From positions 496,001 to 560,000 of the forward strand of contig NZ_JNKZ01000004.1 in assembly GCF_000702265.1 (NCBI RefSeq): a stretch of DNA of 64,000 nucleotides, written 5' to 3'. Source of the DNA: Butyrivibrio sp. NC2002. GTDB lineage: Bacteria; Bacillota; Clostridia; Lachnospirales; Lachnospiraceae. The translations under genes were made by a program, and so were the position numbers. Positions within the stretch are counted from its first letter, which is position 1. Each line of letters begins with the position of its first letter. Under the pieces are notes generated by a model that was not told the origin of the DNA, did not search any database, and was given only the letters and a program-made list of their open reading frames with translations. Shown piece after piece: positions 1-8,237 of this stretch.

Positions 1-129
1 ACGTAGATGCCATTATTATCATACTTGTCACTACGCGAGTATCAGCTCAAAAAAGCCAATGGTCACGTAAGCCGTCTTTTCACCTATATTTTTAGGAATT
101 ATCAAGCTATCCCAGAAAGAACAGCCATT

Positions 130-924
130 TCATGCGTCTTTTCGATATTCTTTTCTTATATACCAGCTGTACCCATAGAATACTAACTCTCTTTCTCGCC
201 CGTCGAAAACCGCTGTCAAATATTCCATCATCCATTTCCTTATCTCATCAGCACAAGCCCTTCCGCTCTCTATCAGGGCATTAACATTGGATTGGATCAA
301 CATAAAATCCACGAACTTATCAAGGGTAAAATGGTACTCCATGTCATATTCTGTCTGCTTTTCCATGACAAAGCCTTCAATCAGGTCAGCCTGAGTCCAC
401 TTGTTTTCTTTTCTTGGCGGCTTAGGAAATCTGCTCAGATACTCATCCCGGTACCATTCGGTATAGACATCATTTTCCAGCATTCTGTCTGTAATCCCAA
501 AATCATAGATTACAACAAGCCCATTATCATCCAGAATTTCAGCCATATTCTTCATAAACTTCTTTTCATCAACCCAGTTGATGCATCCTGCTGCCGTTAC
601 AATATCGTATTTTTCATCCGGGATCCTTGTTTCTTCCGCCTTAGCAGCATAAAAAGAGTATGACTTGTCTGTGCCATAAATCTCATCGCATACTTCAACC
701 ATCGATTCTGCTATATCTGTTCCTGTCACCTTATCGCATATGAGCCTCAGTGCCTTGGTTGAAAGCCCTGCTCCGCAACCCACGTCAAGACCATTTTTGA
801 ACATATAATCCTCAGGAAGTCTTAAATCTTTCTTGAGCTGCTCTATCACTGACTTATGGAGCCAGGGTCTCTTGGCATAGCCATGCGCTATTCTTTTTGA
901 GTCAAATGCCTTATTATCCATCAT
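130..924 (-). CDS. Class I SAM-dependent methyltransferase
   Basis: A 264-residue protein with a Rossmann-type methyltransferase fold. The SAM-binding motif LDVGCGAG lies at residues 46-53. An acidic residue after the next strand (GTDIAES) and the YDIVTAAGCINWVD segment fit motifs II and IV of small-molecule or tRNA-modifying methyltransferases (Methyltransf_11/25 type). The substrate cannot be read from sequence. The start is ATG, with a second ATG directly after it. It lies 3 nt after the stop of the upstream gene at 928-1386, so the two are probably co-transcribed and translationally coupled. Family call is firm; the role is open. Confidence 0.85.
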   Translation of the reverse strand: MMDNKAFDSKRIAHGYAKRPWLHKSVIEQLKKDLRLPEDYMFKNGLDVGCGAGLSTKALRLICDKVTGTDIAESMVEVCDEIYGTDKSYSFYAAKAEETRIPDEKYDIVTAAGCINWVDEKKFMKNMAEILDDNGLVVIYDFGITDRMLENDVYTEWYRDEYLSRFPKPPRKENKWTQADLIEGFVMEKQTEYDMEYHFTLDKFVDFMLIQSNVNALIESGRACADEIRKWMMEYLTAVFDGRERELVFYGYSWYIRKEYRKDA

Positions 925-927
925 GAA

Positions 928-1386
928 TTATAACAAATACTCCTTTATCTTCTTTTCTATTTGCTTAATGTTCAGCGGTATTTCATCGGATTCCATAGAA
1001 ATAACCAACTCTTTTCCCACTTCAATTCCCATCTTATCAAACAGATTAATCTTTAACAACGCGTGTCTGGCTTCGCTTAAGTCATCATAAACTCTTGCAA
1101 TAGAACCAATATCATATATTTTTGTAAACCTTTCAATACGGCATCGCACTGTCAACAAATTATCCAATAGCGCAGCGTAGTAGTCTCTTTGAACAATACG
1201 CTTTACCTTATAAATATCCTTTTCTTTAACATATTCCAGCTTACCGTCATCTTTCTGTAAATAGTATTGATATCCATTCTTTCTCTTTGAGCTTCTGACC
1301 GGTCTGTCGTCACTAACTTTTATAGCATTTAGAGATTTCCTTGTTGCGGTTATAAGCTGATCAAGCCATTTGATCTGCTGCTTCAA
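928..1386 (-). CDS. Hypothetical protein, helical, possible ATA start upstream
   Basis: A 152-residue, charged, mostly helical protein with no motif I recognise. An N-terminal amphipathic stretch is followed by a basic YQYYLQKDD segment and a longer helical C-terminus. The only usual start codon in frame is TTG at 1384-1386, but the strong AGGAGG (1416-1421) lies 30 nt away. In the same frame an ATA at 1405-1407 sits exactly 8 nt from that site, so the true start may be ATA and the protein 7 residues longer. It is the first gene of a pair with the methyltransferase at 130-924. It is preceded by the four-module inverted-repeat region at 1470-1725. Confidence 0.6.
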   Translation of the reverse strand: MKQQIKWLDQLITATRKSLNAIKVSDDRPVRSSKRKNGYQYYLQKDDGKLEYVKEKDIYKVKRIVQRDYYAALLDNLLTVRCRIERFTKIYDIGSIARVYDDLSEARHALLKINLFDKMGIEVGKELVISMESDEIPLNIKQIEKKIKEYLL

Positions 1387-1469
1387 TTCATTTGAATAGT
1401 CTTGTATTGCCTTTTCCTCCTAATTACATTTATTATTGCTTTTTATTTAATTTCAGCCTTTCTTTGATA

Positions 1470-1725
1470 ACACTCCAAATAACTTGTGATCTTGTCAGAA
1501 GTGTCTTTTGGGGCATCACACGCTTTCTTTCGACACTCGAATATTTCTCTAATACTTATACGAGTGTCTAAAATCACTTTTTCTCTTTATTTCTTGGGAA
1601 ATTCAACACTCCATTCCACTCTATATCCTTCTGCAAGTGTCAAGACGCCTCAGAGCATCCCTCCAAACACGTAAAGCATCCTAAAAACGACACTCCCAGC
1701 CTCATGATTGCATTAATCGAGTGTC
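1470..1725. repeat. Four inverted-repeat modules, each with arms exactly 30 nt apart
   Basis: Four modules of the form ACACT...AGTGT lie at 1470-1504, 1533-1567, 1606-1640 and 1690-1724. In every one the left and right pentamers start exactly 30 nt apart. Modules 2 and 4 have longer arms, CGACACTC and CGAGTGTC. The 20-odd bases between arms differ in each module. Module starts are 63, 73 and 84 nt apart. Read on the minus strand, a TATAAT box at 1728-1733 would put all four modules in the leader of the 1386 gene. They could be repressor sites or tandem RNA stem-loops. Confidence 0.7.
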
Positions 1726-1727
1726 AT

Positions 1728-1756
1728 ATTATAATGGATTCTGAGTGGCCGGATAA
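1728..1756 (-). promoter_or_regulatory. Possible promoter upstream of the four-module leader
   Basis: On the minus strand there is a perfect -10 box TATAAT (1728-1733) with a poor -35 TTATCC (1751-1756) at 17 nt. Transcription would begin in module 4 and run through the repeats to the gene ending at 928. The weak -35 keeps confidence low. Confidence 0.35.
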
Positions 1757-1833
1757 TACATGCCACAAAAAAGAAAAACTTAGAAGTTAGAAACCTAAAA
1801 GACTATAACTCAAAATAATCAAAAAAGCAAGAA

Positions 1834-1873
1834 ACACCCCGGAAGCTGCAGTTTCATACAACTTCCGGGGTGT
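1834..1873 (-). terminator. Rho-independent terminator of guaA
   Basis: A perfect 12-bp stem (1834-1845 with 1862-1873, arm ACACCCCGGAAG) has a 16-nt loop. On the minus strand it is followed by a T-rich tract (rc of 1821-1833). It lies 28 nt after the guaA stop. Confidence 0.9.
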
Positions 1874-1900
1874 AGCATTCACTAAATATACTCGGAAATA

Positions 1901-3628
1901 TTACTCCATCTCGATCGTTCCCGGGGGTTTGCTGGTGAGGTCGTACATTACTCTGTTTACGCCCTTTACTTCATTGATGATTCTTGTCATGACTGTCTGG
2001 AGAACCTCCCAGGGTAGGTTAGTTGCGTCTGCTGTCATGAAGTCAGAAGTGTTTACTGCGCGAAGTGCTACGGCATAGTCGTAGGTTCTAAAGTCACCCA
2101 TAACGCCTACGGAGCGCATGTTTGTGAGTGCTGCGAAGTACTGGGCAGGAAGCCACGGGGGATTTACTCCATGCATCCTGGCTATTGCTGAATCAAAGCC
2201 TGTTGATGATTTCTTATCATCCTTGTGCTCCTGTCTCCATGCATCTGCTGCCTTTGCAATCTCCTCACGGTATATTGCGTCTGCATCCTGAACAATGCGA
2301 ACCTTATCGGCAGTAACCTCTCCGATGATTCTGATTCCAAGTCCGGGACCGGGGAAAGGCTGTCTGAAAACAAGGTGCTCCGGGATTCCCAGTTCAAGTC
2401 CTGATGCTCTTACTTCGTCTTTAAACAGCATGCGAAGAGGCTCAATGATTTCTTTGAAATCAACATAGTCAGGGAGTCCTCCAACATTGTGGTGTGACTT
2501 GATCACTGCGCCTTCTCCAATGCCGCTTTCTACTACATCGGGATAGATTGTTCCCTGTACAAGGAAGTCAACTGCACCTATCTTCTTGGCCTCTTCCTCA
2601 AATACGCGGATGAACATCTCACCTATGATCTTTCTCTTCTTCTCAGGTTCTTCTACACCTTTAAGTGCTTCGTAAAATCTGTCCTGAGCATTTACTCTGA
2701 TGAAGTTGAGGTCGTAGTCACCATTTGGACCAAATACTGCTTCAACCTCATCACCTTCGTTCTTTCTCAAAAGGCCATGGTCTACAAATACGCATGTGAG
2801 CTGCTTTCCGATAGCCTTGCTCATAAGTACTGCAGCAACTGATGAGTCAACACCGCCTGAAAGAGCACAGAGTGCACGGCCATTTCCTACCTTGGCGCGG
2901 ATTTCTTCGATACTTCTTTCAACGAAATCCGACATCTTCCAGTCGCCTGCGCAGCCGCAGATATTCATGACAAAGTTCCTGAGCATCATTGTTCCGCACT
3001 CAGTATGCATAACCTCAGGATGGAACTGAACAGCATAAATCTTTCTGTCTGCATTTTCCATCGCTGCAACAGGACAGTTTGCTGTATTTGCTGTGATCTT
3101 AAAACCTTCCGGAACCTTTGCAATATAATCGGTATGGCTCATCCATGTAGTAACAACTGCCTCAGCGCCTGTTTCTGAACTTCCACCGTTTTCTGCGCCT
3201 TTGCTTCTTCCAAGATCAAAATTGCCATCCGTGTAGCGTACGGGAATACCCTCTTCATTTTCTTCAAAGCCTGCAAAAAGCCTGGAAGAAGTATCCAAGA
3301 ATGTCTCGGTCTTTCCATACTCACTTACAGGAGCAGTCTTAACATCACCGCCGTTTAAAAATGCGGTAAGCTGTGCTCCGTAGCAAATTCCCATAACCGG
3401 TATACCCAGGTCATAAAGCGCCTTGTCGCAAACAACAGCCTTGTCGCCGTATACGCTGTTAGGGCCGCCGGTCAGGATGATTCCCTTGGGGTTCATCTCG
3501 CGAATCTTATCAAGGCCTATGTTATAGGGATGAATTTCGCAATAAACGTTGCATTCGCGAACTCTTCTGGCTATCAGCTGCTTATACTGCCCGCCGAAGT
3601 CCAGTACTACTACCATTTCTCTAGCCAT
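1901..3628 (-). CDS. guaA: GMP synthase (glutamine-hydrolysing)
   Basis: Converts XMP to GMP with ATP and glutamine, the last step of GMP synthesis. The N-terminal class I glutamine amidotransferase has its Cys in GICYGAQL (about residue 82) and the His/Glu pair in FHPEV. The ATP-pyrophosphatase domain carries the P-loop [10 protein letters not shown]. The C-terminal dimerisation domain ends with the usual [13 protein letters not shown]. At 575 residues it is 50-60 longer than the common 510-525. The extra sequence is a low-complexity loop in the amidotransferase domain (about 115-150) and an Asp/Lys-rich insert near residue 460. RBS GAGGAA precedes the ATG. It is followed by its own terminator. 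Confidence 0.97.
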   Translation of the reverse strand: MAREMVVVLDFGGQYKQLIARRVRECNVYCEIHPYNIGLDKIREMNPKGIILTGGPNSVYGDKAVVCDKALYDLGIPVMGICYGAQLTAFLNGGDVKTAPVSEYGKTETFLDTSSRLFAGFEENEEGIPVRYTDGNFDLGRSKGAENGGSSETGAEAVVTTWMSHTDYIAKVPEGFKITANTANCPVAAMENADRKIYAVQFHPEVMHTECGTMMLRNFVMNICGCAGDWKMSDFVERSIEEIRAKVGNGRALCALSGGVDSSVAAVLMSKAIGKQLTCVFVDHGLLRKNEGDEVEAVFGPNGDYDLNFIRVNAQDRFYEALKGVEEPEKKRKIIGEMFIRVFEEEAKKIGAVDFLVQGTIYPDVVESGIGEGAVIKSHHNVGGLPDYVDFKEIIEPLRMLFKDEVRASGLELGIPEHLVFRQPFPGPGLGIRIIGEVTADKVRIVQDADAIYREEIAKAADAWRQEHKDDKKSSTGFDSAIARMHGVNPPWLPAQYFAALTNMRSVGVMGDFRTYDYAVALRAVNTSDFMTADATNLPWEVLQTVMTRIINEVKGVNRVMYDLTSKPPGTIEME

Positions 3629-3681
3629 ACATTCCTCTTTCCTGAAACTTAAAATAAAACTATCAACATAATATAACAGAT

Positions 3682-3700
3682 AAAAGTGGTTTTGCCACTA
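3682..3700 (-). terminator. Short terminator after dgt
   Basis: Stem AGTGG/CCACT (3685-3689 with 3695-3699) with loop TTTTG. On the minus strand it is followed by TTTTA. It sits just downstream of the dgt stop, and guaA begins beyond it. Confidence 0.55.
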
Positions 3701-3707
3701 CCTTTTT

Positions 3708-5162
3708 TCACATTAGTCCATTTAATTCCTGATAAAGCCTCTTGGCATAACTGTCAGTCATTCCGCAAATATAGTCTGTCACAAGAAGGAGCCTTAGATA
3801 TAGCTTTTCTTCTTCGCTTTTTCCTTCAGAATAAATGTGATAAATGGTCTTATAGTTATCTGATATGAAAGAAATCATCCTCGAGTCTATAGGGCGAAGC
3901 TTCTCCCCGGTGTCATAATGGATCGCTGCAGGCACCATCCTGTCAAGCAAAAAAGTAAGGATCATATCTGCACTTACTTCGATCTTCAAAATAGGTTCCG
4001 CATTAAAAGCATATTTGATCGCGATATCTCCAAGAGCATCTACAATATGTTTTCCTTCTGTTCCTTCTAAAAGCTCACTTCCAAAGGATCCATCCATTAT
4101 TTCTTTATAGTTATTAGCAAAGCTGTTTGTCGCAAGATAAATAAGTTTTCCCTGAACGGCAATTATCCAGTTCTGAACTGCGTATGCTCCGGGGTCGTGA
4201 ACACCCTTTTCTATTCCTTTGCCGTATCTGTATTTCAAGGTGTCGATGAGCTGCCTGTAGACTACATCTGACTGATCCTCGTAAACTCTTTTTTCAAGCT
4301 CCCTGACAAGAGTATCGAAGCTAAGACAACCCTTCTTGTAGGCATCTTCTATGTCCGCTGTCCTGTATGCTATGTCATCAGCTGCTTCCAGAATATACGT
4401 AAGCGGGTGACGTCTTCCGTTTAGTCCGCAGGACTCTTCGATATCATTAAAAATGTCACGATCAGCATAGTAGTAGCCCATCTTGTGTCTGCAGATATCA
4501 TCGCTCTTTTTGTCTATATCCATGGATGAAACAGGGTACTTGATTATGGTTGCAAGGAGAGCCTTGGTCAGGTTCATTCCATGCTCGTCCACAAGATAGT
4601 GGAGCTTTGTGACTACTCGAAGTGCCTGAGTGTTACCTTCAAAATTGTAAAAGTCATTCTGCATCTGAGGGCTAAGCACTTCATCAAGGCTTACTCCGTC
4701 TTCTGCATTATGACCATCTCTATTATTTCCGGAAAATCTAAGAACCTTAAGCTTAGGGAGATTTTCCCTGAACCACTCTCTTATCACCGTCTCTCCAAAG
4801 TGTCCAAAAGGCGGATTGCCGATATCGTGAAGAAGTCCGGCACACTGCAGGATGTCGCAGATATCCTGCTGATATGAAATGTCAAATGACTCGTCCCCAA
4901 TCTCAGTTAAAATCTTCCTTGCTATGTTCTGACCAAGTGACTTACAAAAAGATGAAACCTCAAGCGAATGTGTAAGTCTTGTTCTCACAAAGTCCGACTG
5001 ATCAAGCGGGAAAACCTGCGTTTTATCCTGAAGTCTTCTAAAAGAGGCGCTTCCTATGATCCTGTGGTAGTCCTTCTCAAACTCACTTCTTAGATCATTG
5101 GAGCCTTCTCTTTTTGCAATTGGTCTTATTCTGTCTCCGCAGAGGAGTTTATTCCATTCCAA
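3708..5162 (-). CDS. dgt: Deoxyguanosinetriphosphate triphosphohydrolase (HD family)
   Basis: A dNTP triphosphohydrolase that releases triphosphate from dGTP. The HD-domain metal ligands are visible as RLTHSLEV (about residue 62) and GLLHDIGNPPFGHFGE (about 110). The nearby RRLQDKTQVFPL and EAADDIAYRTADIEDA motifs are typical of the family. Length 484 fits. The start is TTG (5160-5162) behind AGGAGAAAGATT. The nearest ATG is out of frame and closes at once, so the TTG call is good. It lies upstream of guaA on the same strand, giving a local cluster of guanine-nucleotide genes. Confidence 0.93.
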   Translation of the reverse strand: MEWNKLLCGDRIRPIAKREGSNDLRSEFEKDYHRIIGSASFRRLQDKTQVFPLDQSDFVRTRLTHSLEVSSFCKSLGQNIARKILTEIGDESFDISYQQDICDILQCAGLLHDIGNPPFGHFGETVIREWFRENLPKLKVLRFSGNNRDGHNAEDGVSLDEVLSPQMQNDFYNFEGNTQALRVVTKLHYLVDEHGMNLTKALLATIIKYPVSSMDIDKKSDDICRHKMGYYYADRDIFNDIEESCGLNGRRHPLTYILEAADDIAYRTADIEDAYKKGCLSFDTLVRELEKRVYEDQSDVVYRQLIDTLKYRYGKGIEKGVHDPGAYAVQNWIIAVQGKLIYLATNSFANNYKEIMDGSFGSELLEGTEGKHIVDALGDIAIKYAFNAEPILKIEVSADMILTFLLDRMVPAAIHYDTGEKLRPIDSRMISFISDNYKTIYHIYSEGKSEEEKLYLRLLLVTDYICGMTDSYAKRLYQELNGLM

Positions 5163-5205
5163 AATCTTTCTCCTGTCTTCCTTGTAGTATCAAAATTCAA
5201 CGATC

Positions 5206-5228
5206 CCTGTTTTCCCCATAAAAACAGG
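5206..5228. terminator. A/T-tract hairpin downstream of the NlpC gene
   Basis: Arms CCTGTTTT (5206-5213) and AAAACAGG (5221-5228) with a 7-nt loop. It lies between the NlpC/P60 stop and the dgt start. The same arms recur at 14272-14295. No long T-run follows the stem, so termination is only likely. Confidence 0.45.
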
Positions 5229-5251
5229 AAATCATTTCTCATCAAAAAAGA

Positions 5252-6631
5252 TCATACAAATCTTCTGATCGTAAGTATTGTCCTGTAGGTTGCATTCTCA
5301 TACTTTATTCCGGTCCTTGCAGTACTTGCATGAACTATTCTGCCGCCTCCAAGGTAAATGGCAACATGTCCGCCGTAGTAGATTACATCTCCGGGCTGGG
5401 CATTCGCATAGGAAACTTCCCTTCCATAGGTTGCCTGAGAATATGAGGACCTGGGAACGGATATTCCAAATGCTTTATAAACCGCATATACAAATCCTGA
5501 GCAGTCGGCTCCGTTTGTAAGGCTCGTTCCGCCGGCAACATAAGGATTCCCAACAAACTGACATGCATAATTAGCTATGTTCTGACCTGTGGCAGATCCT
5601 GTTGCTGCAGGAGCTGAGTTTCCTGAATTATTTGAAGACGAACTTGCTTCACTGCTTGCAGACTGAGAATCGTTTTTAGCAGTATCAGTACTGTCGCTGT
5701 TTCCGGCATCTGCAAGTTTCTTGGCATCTTCTTCTGCTTTCTTCTTGGCTGCTGCCTCCGCAGCCTCTTTTGATGCGGCCTCATCAGCTGCATCCTTGGC
5801 CTTCTTTACTTCTTTTTCCTTGGCATCTATCTTGGCCTGTAAATCTCTTATCTGCGACGTCTGTTTTTGCAGCTGCGCTGTATATACCGCTGCGTCCTGC
5901 TTTGCTTTTGCAAGCTGCACATCAAAATTGGCATATTGTTTTCTGTACTTGGCTATTACCTGCTCAACGTAGGCCTGCTCATCCTCAAGCTCATACTTTG
6001 AAGTCTCAAGCTCTGACTTTGCTTCCTCAAGCTCTTCTCCGTATTTCTGTGCAGCTTCCTTTGCCGCCACATATTCTGAGAGTTTCTGTCTGTCATACTC
6101 ATACAGGGATTCAACATATCCTGCTTTATTCAATGCATCATTTATTCCCTGCGCCTGAATAAGGAGCTCCGCATAAGAGAGCTCGCCCTTTTCATACATG
6201 AACTTGATGCGCTTCTTCATCGCATCATACAAAGTCTCTTCCTGAGCCTTGGCTTCGTCATACTCAGCCTGAGTTTCCTCGATCTTGATCTGCGTATCTG
6301 CGATGTCTGCTTTTATCAGGTCGATACTTGTAAGAAGCCCCACAAGTTCTTCGTTTGCAGCATCAATTCCTTCCTGTATTTCCTGCTGCTCGCCCTGAAT
6401 GTCGCTGATATTTTTATTGGCATTATTTAAGCCGCTTTGACTTTCCTTTTGCTGGGACTCGATAGCATCCTGCTCCTTCTCGAGGGCCTTCTGCTCCTTT
6501 TCCAGCTGCTTTTGCTGTTTCTTAAGTTCTTCACTTGTTGTCGCATAAGATGACATACTTGTGCCTAAGAAAATCGAAGCAGCAACCAATACCGATACAT
6601 ATTTTCTATATGATTTAAAAAATCGATTCAT
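5252..6631 (-). CDS. Secreted coiled-coil NlpC/P60 peptidoglycan hydrolase
   Basis: A cell-wall endopeptidase of the CwlO/PcsB-like architecture. From the chosen ATG (459 residues) it has a signal peptide (basic MNRFFKSYRK, then hydrophobic to SSYA). A long coiled coil rich in K/E/Q follows, to about residue 290, then a Ser/Ala/Asn linker and a C-terminal NlpC/P60 domain. The catalytic Cys is in GADCSGFVYAVYKAFG and the His in GGHVAIYLGGGRIVHAS. A TTG eight codons upstream (6653-6655) is also in frame. The ATG at 6629-6631 has the better RBS (GGGGT) and starts the signal peptide. A good promoter lies at 6669-6696. Confidence 0.92.
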   Translation of the reverse strand: MNRFFKSYRKYVSVLVAASIFLGTSMSSYATTSEELKKQQKQLEKEQKALEKEQDAIESQQKESQSGLNNANKNISDIQGEQQEIQEGIDAANEELVGLLTSIDLIKADIADTQIKIEETQAEYDEAKAQEETLYDAMKKRIKFMYEKGELSYAELLIQAQGINDALNKAGYVESLYEYDRQKLSEYVAAKEAAQKYGEELEEAKSELETSKYELEDEQAYVEQVIAKYRKQYANFDVQLAKAKQDAAVYTAQLQKQTSQIRDLQAKIDAKEKEVKKAKDAADEAASKEAAEAAAKKKAEEDAKKLADAGNSDSTDTAKNDSQSASSEASSSSNNSGNSAPAATGSATGQNIANYACQFVGNPYVAGGTSLTNGADCSGFVYAVYKAFGISVPRSSYSQATYGREVSYANAQPGDVIYYGGHVAIYLGGGRIVHASTARTGIKYENATYRTILTIRRFV

Positions 6632-6668
6632 TTTTACCCCATTAAAAACCAACAAAACTTATATGTCT

Positions 6669-6696
6669 ATTATACAAGATAGGATTTTGTTTGCAA
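6669..6696 (-). promoter_or_regulatory. Promoter of the NlpC/P60 gene
   Basis: Minus strand -35 TTGCAA (6691-6696), 16-nt spacer, -10 TATAAT (6669-6674). It sits 38 nt upstream of the ATG. Confidence 0.65.
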
Positions 6697-6775
6697 AAAA
6701 TTATCGCCCCTTTATAGTGCCAATCCTCGCAGAACTTCTTTATATCACTATGAAAGCATTTCCCTCATATGATAT

Positions 6776-6808
6776 GAAAAGGCTGCTACACATATAAGTG
6801 TAACAGCC
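6776..6808 (-). terminator. Terminator of asnS
   Basis: Stem 6781-6791 with 6798-6808 (GGCTG-TACAC, one mismatch). On the minus strand it is followed by TTTTC. It begins 13 nt after the asnS stop. Confidence 0.75.
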
Positions 6809-6821
6809 CATAAAAATCATA

Positions 6822-8213
6822 TTAAAGCTCGCAGTTTCCGACTGTTCTGGGGAATGACTCAACGTCGCGGATGTTGCCCATACCTGTGAGGTACATAACA
6901 CATCTCTCGAATCCAAGTCCAAATCCTGCGTGGCGAACTGAACCATAACGTCTAAGGTCAAGATAGAACTGATAGTCTTCTTTCTTAAGTCCAAGCTCAT
7001 CCATTCTCTTTTCAAGAGTAGCAAGGTCGTCTTCTCTCTGGCTACCGCCGACAATCTCACCGATTCCAGGAACAAGGCAGTCAGCTGCAGCAACAGTCTT
7101 GCCATCGTCATTGAGCTTCATGTAGAATGCTTTGATTTCCTTCGGATAATCGGTTACGAAAACAGGCTTTTTAAAGATCTGCTCTGTAAGGAATCTCTCA
7201 TGCTCTGTCTGAAGATCTGAGCCCCATTCTACCTTGTAATCAAACTGGTCATTGTGCTGCTTGAGGATCTCAACAGCTTCTGTATAAGTGATGCGTCCAA
7301 ACTCGCTGTTTGCAACGTTCTTAAGTCTGTCGATAAGTCCCTTATCTACGAATGAGTTGAAGAATTCCATCTCTGCAGGTGCATTCTCAAGAACATAGTT
7401 GATAACGTATTTGAGCATTGCTTCTGCTGTGTCGCAGTCATCCTTAAGATCTGCAAAACACATCTCAGGCTCGATCATCCAGAACTCAGCCGCATGACGG
7501 GTTGTGTTGGAGTTCTCTGCTCTGAATGTAGGTCCGAATGTATATACGTTCTTAAATGCAAAAGCATAAGTTTCAACGTTAAGCTGACCTGAAACAGTAA
7601 GGTTTACGGGCTTACCAAAGAAGTCCTGTGAGTAATCTACCTGTCCGTCCTCCGTTTTGGGAACGTTGTTCAGATCCATGGTTGTAACCTGGAACATCTC
7701 ACCTGCGCCCTCACAGTCACTGCCTGTGATAAGGGGTGTATGAACATATACAAAGCCTCTCTCCTGGAAGAATGAGTGGATTGCGTAAGCAGCAAGTGAA
7801 CGAACACGGAATACTGCTTCAAATGTGTTAGTTCTTGCTCTGAGATGAGGGATTGTTCTCAAAAACTCAAGTGAGTGGCGCTTTTTCTGAAGCGGAAAAT
7901 CAGGAGTTGAAGGTCCTTCAATCTCAACTGTCTCAGCCTGCATTTCAAAAGGCTGCTTTGCTCCGGGTGTCATTACGATCGTACCTGTTGCAACGATAGC
8001 GGAACCTACATTTAATTTGCTTACTTCAGCAAAGTTTGAAAGCTGATCTGAATAAACAATCTGGAGTGGTGTGAAATATGTACCGTCATTTAATACAATA
8101 AATCCAATTGCCTTGGAATCTCTGATACTTCTGATCCATCCACCTACTGTAACTTTTTGATCTGCAAATTTGTCGGGTGTTTCAAATAACTCCCTGATAT
8201 CTGTTAACTCCAT
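6822..8213 (-). CDS. asnS: Asparaginyl-tRNA synthetase
   Basis: Charges tRNA-Asn in the cytoplasm. The N-terminal OB-fold anticodon-binding domain ([19 protein letters not shown]) is at about 18-110. The class II core follows, with [21 protein letters not shown] (motif 2, split here by description) and the C-terminal [15 protein letters not shown] motif 3. Length 463 is normal for AsnRS. The [10 protein letters not shown] signature separates it from AspRS. RBS GGAGG precedes the ATG. No T-box is visible in the 24-nt gap to the upstream gene, so it may be read from the promoter of the lipoprotein gene at 8238-9542. Confidence 0.96.
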   Translation of the reverse strand: MELTDIRELFETPDKFADQKVTVGGWIRSIRDSKAIGFIVLNDGTYFTPLQIVYSDQLSNFAEVSKLNVGSAIVATGTIVMTPGAKQPFEMQAETVEIEGPSTPDFPLQKKRHSLEFLRTIPHLRARTNTFEAVFRVRSLAAYAIHSFFQERGFVYVHTPLITGSDCEGAGEMFQVTTMDLNNVPKTEDGQVDYSQDFFGKPVNLTVSGQLNVETYAFAFKNVYTFGPTFRAENSNTTRHAAEFWMIEPEMCFADLKDDCDTAEAMLKYVINYVLENAPAEMEFFNSFVDKGLIDRLKNVANSEFGRITYTEAVEILKQHNDQFDYKVEWGSDLQTEHERFLTEQIFKKPVFVTDYPKEIKAFYMKLNDDGKTVAAADCLVPGIGEIVGGSQREDDLATLEKRMDELGLKKEDYQFYLDLRRYGSVRHAGFGLGFERCVMYLTGMGNIRDVESFPRTVGNCEL

Positions 8214-8237
8214 TTTGCGCCTCCGTATTTATACGTC

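Noticed and set aside
1486-1674. 62-codon plus-strand ORF
   Set aside because: It runs through the inverted-repeat modules, has low-complexity Ser/Leu/Phe content and no RBS.
1470-1725. CRISPR-like look of four repeats with unlike spacers of similar size
   Set aside because: The arms alternate in orientation, are only 5-9 nt long and the distance between modules varies. No cas genes are present.
5770-6162. 130-codon plus-strand ORF opposite the NlpC/P60 gene
   Set aside because: It is antisense to the repetitive coiled-coil coding sequence, whose regular codon pattern leaves other frames open.
8214-8237. T-box upstream of asnS
   Set aside because: Only 24 nt separate it from the preceding gene, and no T-box sequence is present.
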